From: Bacteroidales bacterium
GTDB taxonomy: Bacteria > Bacteroidota > Bacteroidia > Bacteroidales > WCHB1-69
Assembly (NCBI GenBank): GCA_024400715.1
Contig: JAKSMH010000062.1
Span: forward strand, 1-6,614
Direction of reading: 5' to 3'
DNA length: 6,614 bases
The notes under the pieces are model-generated. The model ran no database searches. It was not told the origin of the DNA and saw only the letters and a list, made by a program, of their open reading frames with translations. This document shows, piece by piece, positions 1-6,247 of this stretch (position 1 is the stretch's first letter; the number at the start of each line of letters is the position of its first letter). A program made the position numbers and the translations under genes.

Positions 1-808
1 TGAGGGATACTAAAGAGTCGCCGGATTGAAGACCTGCAACGGCGGCCGGGTAATCTTCCATAACCAAGTCGATGACAAACGGGAAGTTGAACATACAGAA
101 ACCGCCTTTGTCACCCGAGGCCAAAACGCGTTGACCGAAGTCCTTGGGAATGCTGACATCGCATAATTCGCCTTGTCGGTTAACCGTTACTTTATCTACG
201 TCATCAATGAGTAGGGCGGTGGAGAAATCGCCGATGGTTTCGGGTACTTTCCCGTCAATAGATACGATTTTATCTCCGTTCAGAAATCCTATTTCTTGGG
301 CGCATTCTGTGAATTGCATTCCGTATTTGGCTTCAGTAACCGGTATGAATTCTTCTCCGTAATAAGTCATTAGTCCAACATAGATGATAATGGCGGTGAG
401 GAAGTTCATCAATACGCCGCCAACGATGATGAGCAGGCGCTGCCAAGCGGGTTTTGACCGAAATTCCCAAGGTTGGGGTTCGGCGGGAAGTTCGTTGGCC
501 TTGGTAGTTTCGTCAACCATACCGACGATGGAGCAGTAGCCGCCCAAGGGCAGCCAGCCAATACCCCATTCCGTGGTTTCAGGATATTCCTTCCAGTCTT
601 GTGGTGATTCTGAGGAGAAAAAGCTGAAACGAAATTTGTCCCCGCATTTTTTCATTCTCATAATGGAGAATCCGGGGTTGAAAAAAAGGTAAAATTTATC
701 GACACGAGTATGAAAGATTTTGGCAAAAATAAAATGTCCTAATTCGTGAACAAAAACCAACAAGCTCAAACTGGCAATCAAGCCCAGGATCTGCATTCCA
801 ATTCCCAT
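1..808 (-). CDS. rseP: RseP-family intramembrane zinc metalloprotease (site-2 protease, M50), 3' end cut by window
   Basis: This is a polytopic inner-membrane metalloprotease that cleaves transmembrane segments, in the family that releases anti-sigma factors and clears signal-peptide remnants. The frame is open from ATG 808 to the left edge, giving 269 codons without a stop. The zinc site HELGH is at residues 21-25 inside the first hydrophobic helix. GWLPLGGY follows at 84-91, and GGVLMNFLTA at 130-139 matches the conserved MNF segment of the family's later membrane helix. A PDZ domain is visible around 155-220 (GFLNGDKIVSIDG), and a second PDZ begins near 254 (AAVAGLQSGDSL). The C-terminal helix with the third zinc ligand (LDG motif) lies outside the window. 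The loop between HELGH and GWLPLGGY is about 58 residues and charged, which I recall as a variant within Bacteroidales. The gene starts 12 bases after the dxr stop and is presumably cotranscribed with it. The family is certain; the natural substrate is unknown. Confidence 0.95.
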   Translation of the reverse strand, partial: MGIGMQILGLIASLSLLVFVHELGHFIFAKIFHTRVDKFYLFFNPGFSIMRMKKCGDKFRFSFFSSESPQDWKEYPETTEWGIGWLPLGGYCSIVGMVDETTKANELPAEPQPWEFRSKPAWQRLLIIVGGVLMNFLTAIIIYVGLMTYYGEEFIPVTEAKYGMQFTECAQEIGFLNGDKIVSIDGKVPETIGDFSTALLIDDVDKVTVNRQGELCDVSIPKDFGQRVLASGDKGGFCMFNFPFVIDLVMEDYPAAVAGLQSGDSLVSL

Positions 809-820
809 TTCTGTATTCTT

Positions 821-1975
821 TTATTTGTTATATGATTTTAAAATTCTATGTCTGACTTCTTTGTCTGTCTCCAAATATTCGTCAATGCTATTTGGTTTGC
901 CGAAAGGCACTTCGGCCAATTGTTGCTCGATGATGGCCGGGATATCGGTGAATCCGATGCGGTCATTCAAAAACAGGGCCACCGCTACTTCGTTGGCAGC
1001 GTTCATCACGCAGGGACGGTTGCCACCTTCGCGAGATGCCTCGTAAGCAAGACGAAGGCAACGGAAAGTGTCCAGATCCGGTTTTTCGAAAGTGAGTGAC
1101 GGATAATCCGCGAAATTGAGCCGCGGCATTTTGTTGGCCTCGCGTTGCGGATAGGTCAGCGCATACTGGATAGGCAACTTCATACTCGGGAGCCCCAATT
1201 GTGCCTTCACGGAACCATCGGCAAACTGAACCAGCGAATGGATGATTGATTGAGGATGTATCACGACTTCGATTTGATCCAAGGTTGCATCAAATAGCCA
1301 TTTAGCTTCTATGACTTCCAGCCCCTTGTTCATCAAGGTGGCGCTGTCAATGGTGATTTTCGGCCCCATATTCCAGTTGGGGTGCTTCAAGGCCTGTTCT
1401 TTGGTTACGTTCTGCAAAAAGTCGAGATTCTTGCCGCGGAAAGGTCCGCCGGAAGCCGTGATGATAATCTTTTCCAAAGGGTTGTTCCATTCGCCGACCA
1501 GTGACTGGAAAATGGCGGAATGCTCAGAATCAACGGGCAAAATCGGTACGTGATGCTCAATGGCGAGTTGAGTCATCAGTTCGCCGGCCACGACTAATGT
1601 TTCTTTGTTAGCCAATGCAATGGGTTTCCCGCAGGAAATGGCACGATAGACGGGTCTCAAACCGGCAATGCCTACAATGCAGGACAACACAATGTTGATG
1701 CTGCTCATTCCCACAATGTCACATAACGACGATTCGCCGGCAAAAACCTTGATGTCGTCATCCCATAACTGCTCTTTGACGTATTCGTATCGGTTTTCAT
1801 CAATAATGACCACGGCGTTGGGCTTGAATTTTTTGGCCTGTTTGATGAGCAGGTCGGCATTGGAATGGCAGGCCAACACCTCTACTTCCAGCAAATCAGG
1901 CAGTGCTTCAATCACTTCCAACGATTGAATACCCATTGAACCTGTAGATCCTAATAAACAAACTTTCTTTTTCAA
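821..1975 (-). CDS. dxr: 1-deoxy-D-xylulose 5-phosphate reductoisomerase (IspC)
   Basis: This cytosolic enzyme converts 1-deoxy-D-xylulose 5-phosphate to 2-C-methyl-D-erythritol 4-phosphate with NADPH and a divalent metal, the committed step of the MEP isoprenoid pathway. The protein is 384 residues, about full family length. The NADPH-binding loop GSTGSMG is at residues 9-15, and LANKETLVVAG is at 121-131. The metal ligands D149 and E151 sit in PVDSEHSAIFQ. The catalytic loop runs from ASGGPFRG (174-181) to HPNWNMG (198-204). NKGLE (216-220) supplies the third metal ligand, E220. The start codon is TTG (1975-1973): the only in-frame upstream stretch runs into a TAA at 1990-1988 with no ATG, and this start puts the GSTGS loop where the family expects it. 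A -7-like element lies about 20 bases upstream. Promoter, dxr and rseP therefore appear to form one leftward unit. No catalytic residue is missing. Confidence 0.97.
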   Translation of the reverse strand: MKKKVCLLGSTGSMGIQSLEVIEALPDLLEVEVLACHSNADLLIKQAKKFKPNAVVIIDENRYEYVKEQLWDDDIKVFAGESSLCDIVGMSSINIVLSCIVGIAGLRPVYRAISCGKPIALANKETLVVAGELMTQLAIEHHVPILPVDSEHSAIFQSLVGEWNNPLEKIIITASGGPFRGKNLDFLQNVTKEQALKHPNWNMGPKITIDSATLMNKGLEVIEAKWLFDATLDQIEVVIHPQSIIHSLVQFADGSVKAQLGLPSMKLPIQYALTYPQREANKMPRLNFADYPSLTFEKPDLDTFRCLRLAYEASREGGNRPCVMNAANEVAVALFLNDRIGFTDIPAIIEQQLAEVPFGKPNSIDEYLETDKEVRHRILKSYNK

Positions 1976-1995
1976 GATTCTATCTTTTTAACTTG

Positions 1996-2003
1996 CAAAG
2001 ATA
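1996..2003 (-). promoter_or_regulatory. Putative Bacteroidota -7 element for dxr-rseP
   Basis: On the minus strand this reads TATCTTTG, an exact match to the Bacteroidota housekeeping -7 consensus TAnnTTTG. It ends 20 bases before the dxr TTG start, so the leader would be very short. I see no convincing -33 TTTG at the usual distance upstream. The assignment rests on the -7 motif, its position and the AT-rich context. Confidence 0.55.
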
Positions 2004-2060
2004 CAATATTTTTTTGAAGTGGTTGTTGACAGATTTTAAGTTAATGTCATTATTTTTGAT

Positions 2061-2068
2061 TATCTTTG
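2061..2068 (+). promoter_or_regulatory. Putative Bacteroidota -7 element for the rhomboid operon
   Basis: The plus strand reads TATCTTTG, again an exact TAnnTTTG match and identical to the element facing dxr about 57 bases away. Transcription would start near 2073-2077, leaving a leader of about 65 bases before ATG 2141. It therefore excludes the in-frame TTG at 2066, which lies inside the element, as a start codon. No clear -33 TTTG is seen at the expected spacing. Confidence 0.55.
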
Positions 2069-2140
2069 CGGCTGAAAATTATTAGATGCGTAATGCTAAG
2101 AATTTTCGCAAAATTACATACAGATAAACGTATAATTATT

Positions 2141-3166
2141 ATGAGTGATCAAATCCGTGCCGGAGGTTTTAATATCTTACCAACTATTGTTAAAAACTTG
2201 TTGATTATCAATGGATTGATGTTTTTGGCAAAGATTGCCTTGGCAAATAAATTCGATTTGGACGCCATCTTTGGTCTGCACTATTTTGCTGCTTCTGATT
2301 TCCATCCCTGGCAGATTATCACCTATATGTTTATGCACGGTGACTTTGGTCATCTGTTTTTCAATATGTTCGCCCTGTGGATGTTTGGTTCGGCCGTGGA
2401 AAATGTCTGGGGTCCGAAACGCTTTATTTCATACTATTTGATTACGGGTATCGGTGCGGCATTAATCCATTATGTCATTATTTATTTTCAAATTCAGTCC
2501 TCGTTGACCTTGATTAATGATTTCTTGGCTTCACCCACGCTCGATACGTTTAGCTGCCTGTCGCAGGTGTCTCACATCAATACCGATGCCATTGCCCAAA
2601 ACCTGCTTGCTTTGCAGTCCGATCCTTCCGCGGTTACGCAGTTCGTGCCACAAATGCAGGACTTCAAAGATTCGTTTTTGAATTCTTTTAATATTATCGG
2701 GGCATCTGGTTCTGTCTTCGGATTACTCTTGGCCTTTGGAATGATGTTCCCTGAATCAGAAATTTACGTCTATTTTTTACTTCCCCTCAAGGCAAAATGG
2801 TTCGTGGTTATTTATGGCGCGCTTGAATTGCTTTACGGTGTACTGGGTTCGGCTGACGGTGTGGCCCACTTTGCCCACTTGGGTGGTATGCTTTTCGGTT
2901 TTTTGCTGATAGTGGCGTGGCGTCACCACGACCGCAACGACGGATGGTCCAATACAAGAAGTCGTAAACATCGAAAAGTCAATTTTACTTCTTCCAACGA
3001 CCAATATGATTTTTCGGGACAGGCGATGAGCGACGAGGAATACAATGCCCGTAAAATGGAAAGGGAACGTCATCTCGACGAAATTTTGGATAAAATTTCC
3101 AAATCAGGATACGATTCTTTAACCAAGGAGGAAAAGGATTTTTTGTTTAAATTCTCAAAAAGATAA
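2141..3166 (+). CDS. Rhomboid-family intramembrane serine protease with charged C-terminal extension
   Basis: This is a polytopic membrane protein predicted to cut transmembrane substrates with a Ser-His dyad. I chose ATG 2141 (341 residues) because the open stretch upstream overlaps the promoter element and the family usually begins shortly before the VKNLLIING helix, here at residues 17-25. H71 and N75 in GHLFFNM match the HxxxN oxyanion-side motif. The nucleophile is S189 in GASGSVFG (187-194), and the catalytic histidine is H246 in AHLGGMLFG (245-253). A loop of roughly 65 residues (about 118-184) lies between the third helix and the serine helix, a long insertion compared with GlpG but one I recall from Bacteroidota rhomboids. 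Residues 260-341 are a soluble, basic-then-acidic tail. Its end (about 297-341, SDEEYNARKMERER...SLTKEEKDFLFKFSKR) resembles the DUF6576 C-terminal domain of Bacteroidota rhomboids. It heads a three-gene operon. The substrate is unknown. Confidence 0.93.
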   Translation: MSDQIRAGGFNILPTIVKNLLIINGLMFLAKIALANKFDLDAIFGLHYFAASDFHPWQIITYMFMHGDFGHLFFNMFALWMFGSAVENVWGPKRFISYYLITGIGAALIHYVIIYFQIQSSLTLINDFLASPTLDTFSCLSQVSHINTDAIAQNLLALQSDPSAVTQFVPQMQDFKDSFLNSFNIIGASGSVFGLLLAFGMMFPESEIYVYFLLPLKAKWFVVIYGALELLYGVLGSADGVAHFAHLGGMLFGFLLIVAWRHHDRNDGWSNTRSRKHRKVNFTSSNDQYDFSGQAMSDEEYNARKMERERHLDEILDKISKSGYDSLTKEEKDFLFKFSKR

Positions 3167-3171
3167 CGGGA

Positions 3172-4362
3172 ATGTGGCGTCAAAAGAATTATAATAAATC
3201 ACAAAAACCTAAAAAAAAGTCACTGTTGGGGGTAATGTTCAAGGTGCTGCTGCTGTCCTTGAATGTCTTGGCCGCCATTGCTTTGCTGTTTTCTTTTCTA
3301 TCGTCATTTTTCCCGCCTTCTTTCAGTGTGCTTATGAGTTATTGCGGATTGGCCTTTCCGTATATACTTATCGTTAATTTTGTGTTTGTCGTATTGTGGC
3401 TGATATTCAATTATAAATATTCACTGATATCTTTGTTCTTAATCCTTATCAATGTAAACAACGTGGATCGTTGCTTTCAACTTCGCGCCACCCCGAAACC
3501 GGAGGTGTGTGCCAGCTGTGTGAAGGTGATGAGCTACAACGCCAAGTTGTTCGGCCTTTATGATGTGGATACAAAAGCCGAACGCGACCGCAACCTGAAA
3601 GAGGTGTTTGACCTCTTGGCACGGGAAAAACCGGAAATATTGTGCATACAGGAATTTTTTTGCGACGGAAGCGGAAAATTGAAATTTCCGACGACGGATA
3701 CCATTATGAATATTTTGAATCTATATGATAAAAAACGAAATTGTTACCAGTATTTTTATGCCAATAATACGAAAAGGGATTATCACTACGGAATGGCAGT
3801 CTTTTCCCGCTATAGAATTTTGAACGGTGATTTTGTGGATATGGGTGACAGTTCCGCCAATAGTTCTATTTATGTCGATATAAAGTACAGGTCCGACACG
3901 ATTCGCATTTATAATGTGCATTTGACTTCCATTCACATGGACGAAGAGGATTATGCCATCGGCCGCGATATTTCTGCCAATGGCATCGATGATCCCAATT
4001 TGGATAAAAAAGCAAAAATACTGTACCGTAAAATCGGAAAGGCATTTGTTGAAAGACAGCATCAGGTGCGTGCCTTGCGTACTCATATCGATAGCTGCAA
4101 TTATCCGGTCATTATCTGCGGCGATTTCAACGACTCGCCCGTTTCGTATGCCTACCGTAAGGTGTCGCACGGCTTCAAGGACGCGTATAGAGAGAGTGGG
4201 GAAGGCCGCGGACAAACCTATTTCGGTGACGCTTTCCCGTCGTTTCGGATAGATTATATTTTGCACGATAAACGGTATAAGAGTTTCGGTTATACGACTT
4301 ACGATTCGTTGACGGTGTCCGATCATTACCCTATTTGGACCAATATTTCCTTGCTGAAATGA
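3172..4362 (+). CDS. Membrane-anchored endonuclease/exonuclease/phosphatase (EEP) family protein
   Basis: The protein has 396 residues. After a basic N-terminus (1-17), three hydrophobic segments lie at about 21-46, 51-77 and 83-96, and an EEP-fold hydrolase domain follows from about 117 to the end. The metal and catalytic motifs appear in family order: MSYNAKLF with N123, ILCIQEF with E161, IYNVHLTSIH with H250, IICGDFNDSP with D318 and N320, FRIDYIL with D361, and SDHYPIW with D384 and H385. All key positions are present, so the enzyme looks active. EEP members hydrolyse phosphodiester or phosphomonoester bonds in nucleic acids, phospholipids or inositol phosphates; the true substrate cannot be read from the sequence. 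With three helices and a basic N-terminus the catalytic domain probably faces the periplasm, which would argue against chromosomal DNA. The ATG lies 5 bases after the rhomboid stop, and the stop overlaps the next start. I recall rhomboid followed by EEP as a common order in Bacteroidales. Confidence 0.9.
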   Translation: MWRQKNYNKSQKPKKKSLLGVMFKVLLLSLNVLAAIALLFSFLSSFFPPSFSVLMSYCGLAFPYILIVNFVFVVLWLIFNYKYSLISLFLILINVNNVDRCFQLRATPKPEVCASCVKVMSYNAKLFGLYDVDTKAERDRNLKEVFDLLAREKPEILCIQEFFCDGSGKLKFPTTDTIMNILNLYDKKRNCYQYFYANNTKRDYHYGMAVFSRYRILNGDFVDMGDSSANSSIYVDIKYRSDTIRIYNVHLTSIHMDEEDYAIGRDISANGIDDPNLDKKAKILYRKIGKAFVERQHQVRALRTHIDSCNYPVIICGDFNDSPVSYAYRKVSHGFKDAYRESGEGRGQTYFGDAFPSFRIDYILHDKRYKSFGYTTYDSLTVSDHYPIWTNISLLK

Positions 4363-5063
4363 AAAAGATAATCTGCTTTTTTCTCGCTGTCGTTTTGCTT
4401 TGTTCCTGTGGAAAAAATTCGCTCCACATCAAGGGACAATTTGAAAATGCCCGCCATCGCCAGCTGTATTTGTCGCTGCTGACTACTGACGGCTTGGTGT
4501 TGCTGGATTCCACTCGGCTTCATCGCAATGCGTTTGACTTTTGCGTAAAGGCCAACGACCTTCCCGAAGGTATGAATATCAGTGATCCACTTTTCCTGCA
4601 GCTCTCCTTTTCTCGGGAAAATGCTTTGACAACATTGGCACAATTCGGGCAGACTGTTGAGATTCGTGCCGATGCCAACGACCTTATTCATACCTATAAA
4701 GTAAAGGGTCCAATTGACACCAAATTGATGTGGCAACTGGATAGCGCATTGGCGGTTTTTGTGTGCCAAACTGACACACTAATGCAGGTTTACCAAACCT
4801 ATATGCATAACGATTCGGTGCGAAGCGCGGTGGAATACAAATATAATCGGCTAACAGATGCCCATACGCAGTATTTGCGAGATTTTATCGGACAAAATCC
4901 GCACTCTTTAAGCTCGGTCATCGCTTTTTATCAAGTCTATAACAATCGTAGATTTTTAGAGGAAAAAACCGATGTGGAACTCTTCCACTTGTTGGTCGAT
5001 TCGTTGTCCGCCACCTATCCCAATAATGAATATGTGAAATATTTGCAACGAAGAAGAGGGTAA
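4359..5063 (+). CDS. Small lipoprotein resembling the DUF4369 plus helical-linker part of TlpA/ResA-like proteins, without a thioredoxin domain
   Basis: The protein has 234 residues starting at ATG 4359, which overlaps the EEP stop as ATGA and suggests translational coupling. An alternative upstream TTG at 4335 would bury the signal peptide and is rejected. Residues 1-16 form a lipoprotein signal, with lipobox LCSC and the lipidated cysteine at C17. No acidic surface-export signal follows the cysteine, so a periplasm-facing location is likelier than the cell surface. Residues about 22-115 (IKGQFENARHRQLYLSL, LLDSTRL, then FDF) resemble the beta-rich DUF4369 domain. Residues about 118-230 are helical, including FIGQNPHSLSSVIAFYQVY and NNEYVKYLQ, like the linker preceding thioredoxin domains in Bacteroidota TlpA/ResA-type lipoproteins. 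The chain stops where the thioredoxin domain would begin, and no CxxC is present. The lipoprotein call is strong; the family resemblance is from memory. Function is unknown. Confidence 0.85.
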   Translation: MKKIICFFLAVVLLCSCGKNSLHIKGQFENARHRQLYLSLLTTDGLVLLDSTRLHRNAFDFCVKANDLPEGMNISDPLFLQLSFSRENALTTLAQFGQTVEIRADANDLIHTYKVKGPIDTKLMWQLDSALAVFVCQTDTLMQVYQTYMHNDSVRSAVEYKYNRLTDAHTQYLRDFIGQNPHSLSSVIAFYQVYNNRRFLEEKTDVELFHLLVDSLSATYPNNEYVKYLQRRRG

Positions 5064-5116
5064 AGCAATTGTGCAAATAAAATTTCCAAAATTGGTTTTT
5101 CTATCAAAAAAAATTG

Positions 5117-5124
5117 TATATTTG
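5117..5124 (+). promoter_or_regulatory. Putative Bacteroidota promoter for buk-nadK
   Basis: TATATTTG matches the TAnnTTTG -7 consensus exactly and lies 49 bases before the buk ATG. An ATTG at 5091-5094, 22 bases upstream, could serve as a weak -33 element. The 110-base gap between the lipoprotein stop and buk is otherwise AT-rich with no convincing terminator. It suggests that buk has its own promoter, although read-through from the upstream operon is possible. Confidence 0.6.
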
Positions 5125-5173
5125 CAAGCGAATCAAGTACGAAATTATTAATCTTTTAAATTATACATCAATT

Positions 5174-6247
5174 ATGGGAAATTTAATTCTTGCTATCAAT
5201 CCAGGTTCTACATCAACAAAAATCGCTGTGTTCGACCAAATGCAGCAGGTGTTTGTGAAAAATATCAAGCATACTACCGAACAACTTTCTGTTTTTGAGT
5301 CCATTGCCGACCAATATGATTTTAGAAAGAACACGATTCTGGAAGAATTAAAAAACAACAACATCAATCTTGACGAAATCGGCATCGTGATGGGTCGTGG
5401 TGGTTTGGTAAAGCCGTTGACTTCTGGCGTGTATAAAGTTAACGAGTTGATGAAAAAACACTTACGTGAAGGCTATAATGGACAGCACGCCTGCAATTTG
5501 GGTGGTCTTATCGCTGATAGTATCGCTCAATCCATTGGCCTGAAAGAAGCTTATATCGCTGATCCTGTTGTCGTGGACGAATTTGAAGAAGTGGCGCGAA
5601 TTTCCGGTCATCCGAAATTCGAAAGACTTTCCATTTTCCACGCCTTGAATCAAAAGGCTATCGCCAGAACATACGCCAATGACAATGGGAAGAAATATGA
5701 AGAGCTGAATTTGATTGTGGCCCACATGGGTGGCGGCGTTAGTGTCGGAGCCCACTGCCAAGGTCGCGTCATCGATGTCAACCAGGCTTTGGATGGCGAA
5801 GGTCCGTTCTCTCCCGAACGTTCTGGAACGCTCCCACTGAATCAAATCATTGACGTGTGCTTCAGCGGTAAATATACCTACGAGGAAGTGAAGAAGATGA
5901 TTGTCGGTCGAGGTGGCTATGTGGCTTATTTTGGTGTCAACGACGCATACGCTATTGAAAAGGCAGCACTTGCCGGGGATAAAAAAGCCGATTTGCTCGA
6001 AGAAGCTATGGCTTATCAAGTCGCCAAGCAAATTGGTGAAAACGCCGCTGTCTTGAAGGGCAAGGTTGATGCCATCATCCTTACCGGCGGTATCGCCTAC
6101 GGTGTTCCGGTCGTAAATCGTATTAAGAAATATATTTCTTGGATTGCTCCTGTGGCCGTATATCCTGGCGAAGACGAGATGAAGGCCCTGGCTATGAATG
6201 CCAATATGATTATTGACGGTGAAATCCAGGTGAAAGAATACGTTTAA
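5174..6247 (+). CDS. buk: Butyrate kinase
   Basis: This cytosolic acetokinase-family enzyme interconverts butyryl-phosphate plus ADP with butyrate plus ATP, the last step of the phosphotransbutyrylase/butyrate kinase route; branched acyl-phosphates may also serve. The chosen start, ATG 5174, gives 357 residues, the normal length for Buk. The first ATPase-fold phosphate loop is ILAINPGSTSTKIAVF (5-20). GRGGLVKPL lies at 74-82 and HMGGGVSVGAH at 184-194. QALDGEGPFSPERSGTLP follows at 204-221, and the adenosine-site motif ILTGGIAYG is at 302-310. These distinguish Buk from acetate kinase. An in-frame TTG at 5114 is rejected because it precedes the -7 element. No phosphate butyryltransferase gene (ptb), the usual partner, is adjacent. 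The neighbours are a lipoprotein gene upstream and nadK, whose ATG shares the last A of the buk stop. The enzyme could work in butyrate or isobutyrate production or in the reverse, activating direction. Confidence 0.95.
   Translation: MGNLILAINPGSTSTKIAVFDQMQQVFVKNIKHTTEQLSVFESIADQYDFRKNTILEELKNNNINLDEIGIVMGRGGLVKPLTSGVYKVNELMKKHLREGYNGQHACNLGGLIADSIAQSIGLKEAYIADPVVVDEFEEVARISGHPKFERLSIFHALNQKAIARTYANDNGKKYEELNLIVAHMGGGVSVGAHCQGRVIDVNQALDGEGPFSPERSGTLPLNQIIDVCFSGKYTYEEVKKMIVGRGGYVAYFGVNDAYAIEKAALAGDKKADLLEEAMAYQVAKQIGENAAVLKGKVDAIILTGGIAYGVPVVNRIKKYISWIAPVAVYPGEDEMKALAMNANMIIDGEIQVKEYV

Noticed and set aside
2066..2140. 25-residue N-terminal extension of the rhomboid from TTG 2066 (or from ATG 2093)
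   Set aside because: TTG 2066 lies within the predicted -7 element, and the extension adds residues not expected before the first helix. ATG 2141 fits the family.
3721..4326. 201-residue open frame on the minus strand
   Set aside because: It lies wholly inside the EEP gene, antisense to its conserved catalytic motifs, has no recognisable domain and no start context. It is a shadow frame.
4326..4769. 147-residue open frame on the minus strand
   Set aside because: It is antisense to the lipoprotein gene, including its signal peptide, with no promoter or domain of its own.
5064..5113. Possible terminator after the lipoprotein gene (CCAA-AA-TTGG followed by Ts)
   Set aside because: The stem is only 4 bp with a 2-base loop, too weak to support as an intrinsic terminator.
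5114..5173. 20-residue N-terminal extension of butyrate kinase from TTG 5114
   Set aside because: It starts upstream of the -7 element and adds residues before the phosphate-loop strand, which normally begins within a few residues of the N-terminus.
5462..6031. 189-residue open frame on the minus strand
   Set aside because: It is antisense to butyrate kinase across its conserved motifs and resembles no known family.
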